DNA from: JBMNKL01 sp050261495
GTDB lineage: Bacteria; Bacillota; Clostridia; Acetivibrionales; DTU013
Reading direction: 5' to 3'
DNA length: 15,184 nt
Assembly (NCBI GenBank): GCA_050261495.1
Contig: JBLNDI010000049.1
Span: forward strand, 1-15,184
Shown here piece after piece: positions 8,094-14,585 of the stretch (within the stretch, counting starts at the first letter, position 1; the number at the start of each line of letters is the position of its first letter). The position numbers were made by a program, and so were the translations under genes. The notes below the pieces were generated by a model. The model did not search any database. It saw only the letters and a list, made by a program, of their open reading frames with translations, and had not been told where the DNA came from.

Positions 8094-10490
8094 TTAATAT
8101 TTGCCGAACTCCTTATCGCTTAGAACAATCGTTTTTTTCGAATCCTCCTTCTGACAATTCTCACCCGGGGCATCTACGCCCTTTTTTTTCTTTTCCGCCA
8201 AATCTTCCAGCATTTTAATCACTTCCGGATTAAGTTCGTCAAGGTTGTTGATGGATTTATCAGCTTTCTTAAGTTTGAATCTGTTTACCATCTCCTTTAG
8301 CATTTCAGCCTGGCCTGACAATTCCTCGCTTGCCGCGGCGCTTTCCTCCGACGTGGCGGAGTTGGTCTGTATAACCTCCGAAATTTGCGCTATTCCCTGG
8401 CTAACCTGCGCAATAGCGGTAGCTTGTTCATTCGACGCAGCCGCTATTTCGCCTACTAGGGTTGCCGATTTTGTGACCTCATCCATTATCATGTTCAGGG
8501 CTCTAGCCGTATCATCAGCTATTTTTCTGCCGCTTTCAGCCTTTTCAATCGAGCTTTCTATAAGTATGGTCGTCTCCTTGGCGGCGTTTGCGGAACGGGC
8601 GGCCAGGTTTCTAACCTCTTCCGCGACCACCGCAAAGCCTTTGCCGTGCTGGCCGGCCCTTGCCGCTTCCACAGCCGCGTTCAATGCGAGTATATTGGTC
8701 TGGAAAGCTATATCGTCGATTACCTTTATTATCTTCGATATGTTGCTCGAAGTTTCATTTATGTCATTCATGGCTTTCAGCATTTCTTTCATCTGTTCGT
8801 TGCCTTTTGCGGCCGCATCCTTGGCTGTCATGGCCAGTTCGTTGGCCTGGTTGGAATTTGCCGCGTTTTTCTTTGTCTGCTCGGATATTTCCTCAATTGA
8901 TGCGGTCAGCTCTTCGACAGAACTCGCCTGTTCGGATGCTCCCTGTGAAAGCGCTTGCGACGCGTCGGACACCTGCTTTGCGCCTGCCGCTACCTGCTGG
9001 GCGGCAGAATTGATTTCGTTCAATACTTCATTAAAGGACTTTATCGTATCATTAAGGGCATTCTTAAGCTTTGCGTGGCCTCCCTTGTAATCGCCTTTAA
9101 CGCTTACCTGAAGGTTGCCTTTAGCAACTTCATAAAGCACGTTGGCAGTTTCCTGTATCGGTCCGAGGACGGCGTCGATTGTTTTATTTATACCCTGGAT
9201 AATCTCCCTGTAACCACCTTCAAACTTGCTGTCGTCTCCCCTTGCATTCACTTCGCCCTCCAGCATGAAGCCGGTAAGCTTGTTCACTTCATTTATGAGG
9301 TCCTCAATCGCTTGCATCATTGCCGTGAAGGAGGGCAGCAACTTATCATTTTCAGACCGTTTCCCCGCTTTCTTGAATTCATCCAGCCTGCTCGTATCTC
9401 CCTTTGAAACGCGGATGGCTACGTCGAGAAGGCTCAACAATCTCTCATGCACCGCATTTATAGAGTCGGCAAATTCCTTGAGGTCTCCTTTGTATTGGCC
9501 TTTGATTTCCAATGTATAGTCATTTACGGCAATTCTTCTCATTACCTCCTGCGCTTCGGTCAATGGAACCACGATTGCATCGAGGGTATTATTAAATCCC
9601 CTAATGATTTCCGCGTAACCCCCTTTTACTGCGGACACATCCCCCCTGGCGGAGAGTTGCCCTTCCAGGGCCGACTGCACCAGTTTTCCGGTTTCGTCCA
9701 AAAGCGTTTTAACCGCCGCGATTATTTCCCTATACGAACCTGCCAGTTCGCCTACCTCATCTTTTGTATTTATGTCTACGGATACGTTCAGGTCTCCTTG
9801 TGCAATTTTGCCTGCAATTTCGTTCAATTTCCTCACAGGCTTGCTGATCATGCCCGAGATTAAAATTCCTGCGCCAATCGCAATTCCTATGCCGACCGCA
9901 AACAAAACAATCATAATTACTGTCGACTGGCTTGCAACATCCTTATTCTCATCAGCTTTTTGTCTTGCCATCTCCACCTTGATGTTTACTAGCTCCTCAA
10001 TGGGATTTTGAATATTCTCCGCAAGTACCAGGCCTTTACCCTGCATATTTTGATATGCCTCATCATTTTTATTAGCATTGACAAGACCAATAAGCTCTTC
10101 CAGGTAAGGTTCAAACTCATTTATCGCGGATTCAAGGTCTTTCACCAATACTCGCCCTTCATCGGTTTGCAGCGTCCCCGCAAAATTCGCAAGTTCACTT
10201 TTCATAACAGAAATGTTTTCCCTGATGGAATTCATGTACCCCGCTGTTTTTGAAGTATCTTTGTTTAACATCGCTTCCCTTATTGCGACCCTAATCTGGT
10301 TATATGCATTTTGAATATTGGTGATTTGTACGATCGGAAAGGTGTTTAGCTCATACAGCGCCTGATCATTCTCATCAATGGTTTTTATGCTGATTACGCC
10401 TGTTATCCCTATAACTCCTGCAATCAAGGCTACAATAATAAAACCTGAAAGTATTTTTGCGCTTATCTTTAGATTATAGAACCATTTCAT
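8094..10490 (-). CDS. Methyl-accepting chemotaxis protein with duplicated HAMP-like module
   Basis: Transmembrane chemoreceptor, 798 residues. Order: TM1 (about 12-34), a four-helix-bundle type periplasmic/extracellular sensor (35-185), TM2 (188-215), HAMP (216-265), two related cytoplasmic modules (276-348 and 411-483, exactly 135 residues apart, each with EG-x4-RGD-x5-GGY-x-EII-x-G-x-N and later KG-x-YKG), then the signalling hairpin (about 490-740) with its tip at AGQHGKGFAVVAEEVRNLA, and a charged tail ending EFGKY. There is no NWETF-like CheR pentapeptide. The ATG at 10490 has AAGGAG 9 bases upstream; a TTG three codons earlier is too close to that site. Ligand unknown. Confidence 0.96.
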   Translation of the reverse strand: MKWFYNLKISAKILSGFIIVALIAGVIGITGVISIKTIDENDQALYELNTFPIVQITNIQNAYNQIRVAIREAMLNKDTSKTAGYMNSIRENISVMKSELANFAGTLQTDEGRVLVKDLESAINEFEPYLEELIGLVNANKNDEAYQNMQGKGLVLAENIQNPIEELVNIKVEMARQKADENKDVASQSTVIMIVLFAVGIGIAIGAGILISGMISKPVRKLNEIAGKIAQGDLNVSVDINTKDEVGELAGSYREIIAAVKTLLDETGKLVQSALEGQLSARGDVSAVKGGYAEIIRGFNNTLDAIVVPLTEAQEVMRRIAVNDYTLEIKGQYKGDLKEFADSINAVHERLLSLLDVAIRVSKGDTSRLDEFKKAGKRSENDKLLPSFTAMMQAIEDLINEVNKLTGFMLEGEVNARGDDSKFEGGYREIIQGINKTIDAVLGPIQETANVLYEVAKGNLQVSVKGDYKGGHAKLKNALNDTIKSFNEVLNEINSAAQQVAAGAKQVSDASQALSQGASEQASSVEELTASIEEISEQTKKNAANSNQANELAMTAKDAAAKGNEQMKEMLKAMNDINETSSNISKIIKVIDDIAFQTNILALNAAVEAARAGQHGKGFAVVAEEVRNLAARSANAAKETTILIESSIEKAESGRKIADDTARALNMIMDEVTKSATLVGEIAAASNEQATAIAQVSQGIAQISEVIQTNSATSEESAAASEELSGQAEMLKEMVNRFKLKKADKSINNLDELNPEVIKMLEDLAEKKKKGVDAPGENCQKEDSKKTIVLSDKEFGKY

Positions 10491-10533
10491 TTGTAACAAC
10501 TCCTTTTCGTAACATTTTCCAAAAATCCTGCTG

Positions 10534-11028
10534 CTAAAGTTCGTTACCCAAATTTTCCATTTCGCTTTCTGTAAGCAGTTTTTCGCAATCGAGCAATAGC
10601 TTTACATCGCTTCCGGTTTTCCCGATTCCTTTTATGTACTTGTTGTTAAAATCTTTGTTCATTTTCGGGGATTTCACAATGTCCTTCTCCTGGATTGTCA
10701 GAACTTCTGAAACGCTGTCCACTATGAGGCCGATAGACACATCCTTGATGTCAATTACAATCACGCATGTCCTGTCATTATATTCTTTAGGTTCCTTTTT
10801 AAACCTAAGCCTTACATCCATGACGGGAATGATCTTTCCTCTCAAGTTTATTACGCCTTTTATATAATCAGGCAATTCGGGTATTTCCGTTATGGGCTGG
10901 ATTCCAATGATTTCGGTGACATAATTAATTTCAATGCCGTAGCTTTCCTGTCCCAGCGAGAAAGTCAAAAACCTGCCTTTCTGGGTATCCTCTTCCATTT
11001 CCACAGTGTTTTCAATTACTTGCGGCAT
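10534..11028 (-). CDS. cheW: CheW chemotaxis coupling protein
   Basis: Scaffold protein that links receptors to the kinase CheA. At 164 residues it carries a short acidic N-terminal extension (1-17), then the CheW SH3-like fold: RFLTFSLGQESYGIEINYVTEII, the signature IKGVINLRGKIIPVMDVRLRF, and LIVDSVSEVLTI. AAGGAG precedes the ATG by 8 bases. It lies 18 bases after cheA and 43 before mcp, placing kinase, coupler and receptor in consecutive order. Confidence 0.96.
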   Translation of the reverse strand: MPQVIENTVEMEEDTQKGRFLTFSLGQESYGIEINYVTEIIGIQPITEIPELPDYIKGVINLRGKIIPVMDVRLRFKKEPKEYNDRTCVIVIDIKDVSIGLIVDSVSEVLTIQEKDIVKSPKMNKDFNNKYIKGIGKTGSDVKLLLDCEKLLTESEMENLGNEL

Positions 11029-11046
11029 TTCATCAACTCCTTCCTT

Positions 11047-13026
11047 TTATCCTTTTTCAAACAAGCCCGCAATATCGAGTATCAAGCTAATGCTTCCGTC
11101 GCCTAATAATGTACATCCCGCCAACCCCCTTACTTTTTTGATATTTGTGATATACTCCGGCAATGCCTTTACAACCACCTGCTGTTCGCCTACCAACTCA
11201 TCTACGAAGATGCAAAGTACTTCGCCGTCATTTTCTGTCATTATCACTATTCCGTCGGAAATATTCGTCACGTTGGTATCAACTTTATATATCTCATGCA
11301 GCCTTAATACGGAATAGCATTTGCCCCTTACCATGATCAACTCATTGCCGTCAAGATCGGTAATAACATCGCCTTTTTTTACCTTGAATGATTCCCTTAT
11401 GCTTGTAATAGGCACCGTATAGGTTGAACCGCCTACTTTTACAATCATTCCATCCATAATCGCAAGTGTAAGCGGAATCTTTATAGTGAATGTAGAACCT
11501 TTGCCGGAAACACTGTCTACCAGGACTGTTCCCCCAATGGTACTTATATTTTTATAAACGACATCCATACCTACGCCGCGCCCTGAAAACTCCGTAATAT
11601 CGTTCTTGGTGGAAAACCCCGGAACAAATATATACGAGTATATTTCCTTATCCGTAAGTTCGCTTTCGGGTTTATTAACGAGGCCGCTTTCCCTTGCCCT
11701 GGCGAGTATCTTTTCTTTATCCAGACCCCTGCCGTCGTCCTTGACGATTATAAGCACATCTCCGCCTGCGTTTTTTGCTTCCAACGTTATGCTGCCAAAT
11801 CCGGGCTTGCCTTTCGACAGCCTTTCCTCCACGGATTCAATGCCATGATCTATTGAGTTTCTCAGCAGATGCATCAACGGATCCGATATGTGCTCAATAA
11901 TATTCTTATCAACTTCTGTTTCCTCGCCTATTACTTTCAACTGGACTTCTTTCTTCAGCTTCTTGCACATATCACGGACAATCCGGTTCATTTTCTGAAA
12001 TGTCGGGGCAAGTGGGACCATCCGGATGGACATCGCTACATCCTGCAGTTCGTTGATTATTTTATGGTGCTGTCTTGCGGCCTTTTGGAAGTTATCGAGG
12101 GCTAGTCCTTTAAGATCGGGGTTTTGCGTTAACATGGCTTCAGATATAACTAATTCGCCGACCATGTCCATAAGCTTGTCAAGCTTGGCAATGCTGACAC
12201 TGATCATACTTTGACGGAAAGCTGCATGCCGGTCGATCTTTTCCGCGCTCTTTTCCTCCGGTCCCGCGTTTATATTAAAACCTTGCAAACACTGTCCGGA
12301 ATCTTCATTCTTATGAGGATTATCCTGCTCGGCCAGTTCCAGGTCTTTAAGGCAGATTGTCCGGGAAAAGAAATTGTGCATTTCTTCGAAGGACCGGTTT
12401 GTTCTAAACCTGACCTGGAAACCTTCTTTCCTGATTGTCTTAGCGCTGTCGTCGTTGTCAATTATATCGGAAGGGTAATATTCGATTTCTTCGGCAATTT
12501 CCTTGAGGCCTTGTATTATTGTATAAGCGCGGATGTTTTCCATCCCGCATTCTTCTTCAAAATAAACATTTGCCTTAAAGCACCTCTTATTGTCTCCTTT
12601 TGCGTTGCAGGCGGCATAATCGGCTTCTTTAAGCGCCATTAAAAACTCCTTGATTTTTTCTATGAGTGGCGAAGCGGTTCCGTCCGGATTACCGCCGTTA
12701 TTAATCTTTTGAATTTCGCCTTTTATAAAATCAATGCTCTCCAGGATTAAATCACAAAGCCAGGAGCAATCAATACTCACCGGCTTTTCACGCAAGAAGC
12801 CGAAAACATCTTCAACGGCATGGGCAAGCATGGATATGTCATTACATAGCATCATCCCGGAAGACCCTTTTATGGTGTGCATTATCCTGAATATTTCATT
12901 TACCGTATTTTGTTCAAAACTGCTTGATTTTTCGGTGTTTATAATAATTTGCTCAAGTTGCTCCAGCATCTGGTTAGTCTCAAAAATGAACATATCAAGC
13001 ATTTGATCATTGCTGTAATCTGTCAA
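11047..13026 (-). CDS. cheA: CheA chemotaxis sensor histidine kinase
   Basis: Kinase that autophosphorylates and passes phosphate to CheY and CheB. Residues counted from the TTG start: P1 HPt domain with phospho-acceptor H50 (IMHTIKGSSG), P2-like response-regulator docking region (about 145-235), P3 dimerisation (275-340), P4 ATPase with N box HLLRNSIDHGIE (386-397), G1 DDGRG (430-434) and G2 SGRGVGMDVV, then P5 CheW-like domain to the end. All catalytic motifs are intact; length 659. The TTG at 13026 is preferred because AAGGAG lies 8 bases before it. The GTG at 13035, three codons upstream, lies right against that site and cannot be excluded. Confidence 0.96.
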   Translation of the reverse strand: MTDYSNDQMLDMFIFETNQMLEQLEQIIINTEKSSSFEQNTVNEIFRIMHTIKGSSGMMLCNDISMLAHAVEDVFGFLREKPVSIDCSWLCDLILESIDFIKGEIQKINNGGNPDGTASPLIEKIKEFLMALKEADYAACNAKGDNKRCFKANVYFEEECGMENIRAYTIIQGLKEIAEEIEYYPSDIIDNDDSAKTIRKEGFQVRFRTNRSFEEMHNFFSRTICLKDLELAEQDNPHKNEDSGQCLQGFNINAGPEEKSAEKIDRHAAFRQSMISVSIAKLDKLMDMVGELVISEAMLTQNPDLKGLALDNFQKAARQHHKIINELQDVAMSIRMVPLAPTFQKMNRIVRDMCKKLKKEVQLKVIGEETEVDKNIIEHISDPLMHLLRNSIDHGIESVEERLSKGKPGFGSITLEAKNAGGDVLIIVKDDGRGLDKEKILARARESGLVNKPESELTDKEIYSYIFVPGFSTKNDITEFSGRGVGMDVVYKNISTIGGTVLVDSVSGKGSTFTIKIPLTLAIMDGMIVKVGGSTYTVPITSIRESFKVKKGDVITDLDGNELIMVRGKCYSVLRLHEIYKVDTNVTNISDGIVIMTENDGEVLCIFVDELVGEQQVVVKALPEYITNIKKVRGLAGCTLLGDGSISLILDIAGLFEKG

Positions 13027-13064
13027 CCGGCCCACTCCTTCCTGTATATATTTTCAATAACGCC

Positions 13065-13427
13065 TTAACTCGCGGTTACTTTGTTCAAAACCTCTACTAC
13101 GTGTTCCTCTTTAAACGGTTTTACAATAAAGTAATCGGCGCCTGAAAGTATAGCTTCTTTTATCATTGGCTCCTGTCCCAATGCCGACACCATGACTATT
13201 TTTGCCTTGGAATCGAAAGCCCTGATTTTCTTCAGTGCCTCAATTCCGTTCATTTCAGGCATTGTAATATCCATTGTGACAATATCGGGTTTCAGTTCCT
13301 TGTATTTGCTTAGGGCAAAAATACCATTTTCAGCCTCCCCGACCACCCGGAAGCCGTTTCTCTCAAGCATGTTTTTCAGTGACATTCTCATAAAAGCTGC
13401 ATCATCGACAATAAGAACCCTTTTCAA
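13065..13427 (-). CDS. cheY: CheY chemotaxis response regulator
   Basis: Single-domain receiver that carries phosphate from CheA to the motor or another output. At 120 residues, the standard CheY length, it has acidic pair D8-D9, phospho-acceptor D53 in TMDITMP, S81 in MVSALGQ and K103 in VKPF. The start is TTG at 13427, with AGGAGG (13437-13442) 9 bases upstream. A frame open further upstream to 13541 runs through the terminator hairpin and is not coding. It is the first gene of the chemotaxis operon. Whether its partner is a flagellar switch or another output cannot be seen here, since no FliM, CheC or CheX is in the window. Confidence 0.95.
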   Translation of the reverse strand: MKRVLIVDDAAFMRMSLKNMLERNGFRVVGEAENGIFALSKYKELKPDIVTMDITMPEMNGIEALKKIRAFDSKAKIVMVSALGQEPMIKEAILSGADYFIVKPFKEEHVVEVLNKVTAS

Positions 13428-13457
13428 TATATTGCTCCTCCTTTTTCTTGGAATCCT

Positions 13458-13488
13458 AAAAAAGCAGGCGAACTTAAGTCGCCTGCTT
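13458..13488 (-). terminator. Intrinsic terminator in the cheY leader
   Basis: On the minus strand AAGCAGGCG (13480-13488) pairs perfectly with CGCCTGCTT (13462-13470) around a 9-base loop, followed directly by six T (13458-13463). It lies about 16 bases upstream of the cheY ribosome binding site and no minus-strand gene precedes it. It therefore most likely stops transcripts before cheY under some conditions, or ends a short leader RNA. Confidence 0.8.
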
Positions 13489-13544
13489 GTAATCACAGTT
13501 GTCCCATATAATTCTTTTCCCTTATGCAAACTAATAGGCAACTT
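13476..13544 (-). promoter_or_regulatory. Candidate antiterminator / riboswitch-like attenuator
   Basis: In the minus-strand leader AAGTTGCCT (13536-13544) can pair over nine positions (one G-U) with AGGCGACTT (13476-13484), which takes the 5' arm and loop of the terminator. The same strand can instead pair through AGTTG (13539-13543) with CAACT (13497-13501) to close a 47-base domain, which would free the terminator. Two mutually exclusive folds of this kind are typical of attenuators and riboswitches. The 47-base domain does not match any riboswitch consensus I can recall, including c-di-GMP-I and T-box. Confidence 0.5.
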
Positions 13545-13592
13545 TTTTACCAGGTAATTTTTTATTCTTTTGTAATTTTATAAAATCGTATT

Positions 13593-13620
13593 ATGTAACA
13601 TTTTGCCCATTATGTTACAT
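13593..13620 (-). repeat. Left dif-like recombination site (28 bp)
   Basis: Read on the minus strand: arm ATGTAACATAA, centre TGGGCA, arm AAATGTTACAT. This 11-6-11 layout is that of Xer/dif sites. It matches the right site at 25 of 28 positions in inverted orientation, with an identical 6-bp centre. Weaker similarity (ATAT then T-rich) continues about 9 bases inward. Confidence 0.7.
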
Positions 13621-13645
13621 AAAAAATATATTTATAAATTAAATT

Positions 13646-13672
13646 ATATCGGGATATTTTAGGCTTTTTGTA
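13646..13672 (-). promoter_or_regulatory. Sigma-D (sigma-28)-type promoter candidate facing cheY
   Basis: The minus strand has TACA (13669-13672), a 15-base spacer and CCCGATAT (13646-13653). The B. subtilis sigma-D consensus is TAAA, 15 bases, GCCGATAT, so 3 of 4 and 7 of 8 positions match with exact spacing. Sigma-D drives motility and chemotaxis genes, which fits the target operon. Transcription would start about 210 bases before cheY and pass through the left dif-like site. A TATAAT overlaps the -10 but has no good sigma-A -35. Confidence 0.5.
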
Positions 13673-13687
13673 TATATGGTATGTTAA

Positions 13688-13716
13688 ATATTTCATGTAT
13701 CTTTTTAATGAAATAT
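13688..13716. repeat. 9-bp inverted repeat upstream of the recombinase gene
   Basis: ATATTTCAT (13688-13696) and ATGAAATAT (13708-13716) are perfect inverted copies with an 11-base spacer, 48 bases before the recombinase start. The position suits an operator for the recombinase gene. The DNA is AT-rich, so chance is possible. Confidence 0.4.
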
Positions 13717-13764
13717 GATAAATTTATTATATGCCGATTTTCCAAAGAAGGAGGTGAATGAATA

Positions 13765-14325
13765 ATGACTGTAGAGCCTATCCGTGATAAGACACTAATC
13801 AAACAAATGTATTATTTTTTAAACGGAAAAGACCCAAAATACGGACTGCTGTTTAAGTTCGGCCTGAATACGGGCCTAAGGATCAGCGATATACTGCCTA
13901 TAAAAGTCAAAGATATATATATCGCAAATAACTGCTTCCACAAGTATCTTACCATTAAGGAAAAGAAAACAGGGAAAGAAAAGAAAATCAAGATAAACGA
14001 TGCTCTTAAAAAAGAAATAGAAAATTACATGAAAAACCAAAACCTAACGCCGGAAGACTTTCTCTTTCCAAGCCGGAAAGGCGGTCATATCGGCAGGGTT
14101 CAATGCTACCGCGTATTTCGTGAAGCCGCCGAAGCCATAGGCTTTGAAAATTTTGGGACCCACAGTCTGCGCAAAACCTGGGGATATTGGACATATAAAT
14201 TGTCCCGCTACAATATAGGGCTTATCATGGACACATTTAACCATAGCTCGCAACGTATAACTTTGCGTTATATCGGAATAAATCAGGATCAAAAGGATGA
14301 ATTGTACTCGCTGGTTCAATTCTAG
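13765..14325 (+). CDS. Standalone tyrosine recombinase/integrase (XerC/D-like catalytic domain)
   Basis: Site-specific DNA recombinase that acts through a tyrosine-DNA intermediate. At 186 residues it is only the catalytic domain; the N-terminal core-binding domain of normal Xer proteins (about 300 residues) is absent. The catalytic set is complete: R39 in TGLRISD, the lysine beta-hairpin around K66-K71, H133 and R136 in THSLRKTWG, H160 in FNHSS, and nucleophile Y169 in LRYIG. The ATG at 13765 follows a near-perfect AAGGAGGTGA site. It is oriented away from the chemotaxis operon and flanked by inverted dif-like sites. Similar short integrases are, as I recall, common in clostridia; their role is not established to my knowledge. 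Confidence 0.93.
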   Translation: MTVEPIRDKTLIKQMYYFLNGKDPKYGLLFKFGLNTGLRISDILPIKVKDIYIANNCFHKYLTIKEKKTGKEKKIKINDALKKEIENYMKNQNLTPEDFLFPSRKGGHIGRVQCYRVFREAAEAIGFENFGTHSLRKTWGYWTYKLSRYNIGLIMDTFNHSSQRITLRYIGINQDQKDELYSLVQF

Positions 14326-14403
14326 CCAAAATTTTTCCCCAAATGCCTAAAATTTTTAATAAAATATGTAAGGTAAAACGTGAATAATGTCGAAATATGT
14401 TTT

Positions 14404-14431
14404 AGGTAACATAATGGGCATTATGTTACAT
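14404..14431 (+). repeat. Right dif-like recombination site (28 bp)
   Basis: Read on the plus strand: arm AGGTAACATAA, centre TGGGCA, arm TTATGTTACAT. TAACATAATG and CATTATGTTA form a perfect 10-bp palindrome around GG. The right arm differs from the E. coli dif XerD arm (TTATGTTAAAT) at one position, and the left arm shares its inner CATAA. It is the inverted partner of the site at 13593-13620 and lies 78 bases past the recombinase stop. Confidence 0.7.
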
Positions 14432-14520
14432 GGATGTAATTTATATTGCAGGAAAATCAGGGCATCCTGTTTATAAATACGATCGAGTCGCCTTCTATAA
14501 TTAATACCCCCAATTTTTAT

Positions 14521-14549
14521 TTTAAAACTAAATATAATAGGTGTATAAT
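14521..14549 (+). promoter_or_regulatory. Sigma-A-type promoter candidate for the beta-helix gene
   Basis: TATAAT at 14544-14549 with TTTAAA at 14521-14526 and a 17-base spacer. A second TATAAT (14533-14538) has no matching -35. It lies 37 bases before the start of the downstream gene and outside the dif-like sites, so this gene would keep its own promoter whatever the orientation of the segment. The rest of the gap from 14326 to 14585 holds the right dif-like site and AT-rich DNA, with no clear terminator for the recombinase gene. Confidence 0.45.
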
Positions 14550-14585
14550 AGAAATAGCCTGAATGTAGAAAAGAGGATTTAATGT

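Larger units (their letters stand above)
13428..13764. other. Intergenic region between divergent cheY and recombinase genes
   Basis: A 337-base gap without a gene. From cheY outward it holds the cheY ribosome binding site, an intrinsic terminator, an attenuator-like leader, a 28-bp dif-like site, a sigma-D promoter candidate facing cheY, a 9-bp inverted repeat, and the strong ribosome binding site of the recombinase gene (AAGGAGGTGA, 13748-13757). The part from 13560 to 13740 is very AT-rich. Confidence 0.8.
13593..14431. mobile_element. Candidate self-encoded invertible segment with tyrosine recombinase
   Basis: An 839-bp segment bounded by two 28-bp dif-like sites in inverted orientation and carrying a single gene, a standalone tyrosine recombinase. 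Inverted sites with matching centres predict inversion, not excision. A sigma-D promoter candidate facing the chemotaxis operon lies inside the segment. An alternative is a minimal mobile cassette similar to Xer-dependent dif modules. Inversion or mobility is inferred from layout only. Confidence 0.5.

Noticed and set aside
8245..9090. Plus-strand open frame of 281 codons across the receptor gene
   Set aside because: Shadow of the alanine/serine-rich signalling helices of the chemoreceptor; its apparent hydrophobicity comes from the complementary codons.
13428..13541. 38-codon N-terminal extension of cheY
   Set aside because: It would translate the terminator hairpin; CheY proteins start at the MKRVLIVDD equivalent, where a well-placed ribosome binding site and TTG are found.
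13490..13545. c-di-GMP-I (GEMM) or T-box riboswitch in the cheY leader
   Set aside because: The conserved cores I remember for these classes are not present. The region is reported only as an unclassified attenuator candidate.
13593..13620. TnrA-type or other ordinary operator palindrome
   Set aside because: TGTAAC and GTTACA are too far apart for a TnrA box, and the 11-6-11 layout plus an inverted second copy flanking a recombinase fits a recombination site better.
14044..14319. Minus-strand open frames across the recombinase and beta-helix genes
   Set aside because: Antisense shadows without ribosome binding sites or recognisable motifs.
13593..14431. IS element or transposon
   Set aside because: There is no transposase and no target-site duplication outside the repeats that I can see; the enzyme is a tyrosine recombinase.
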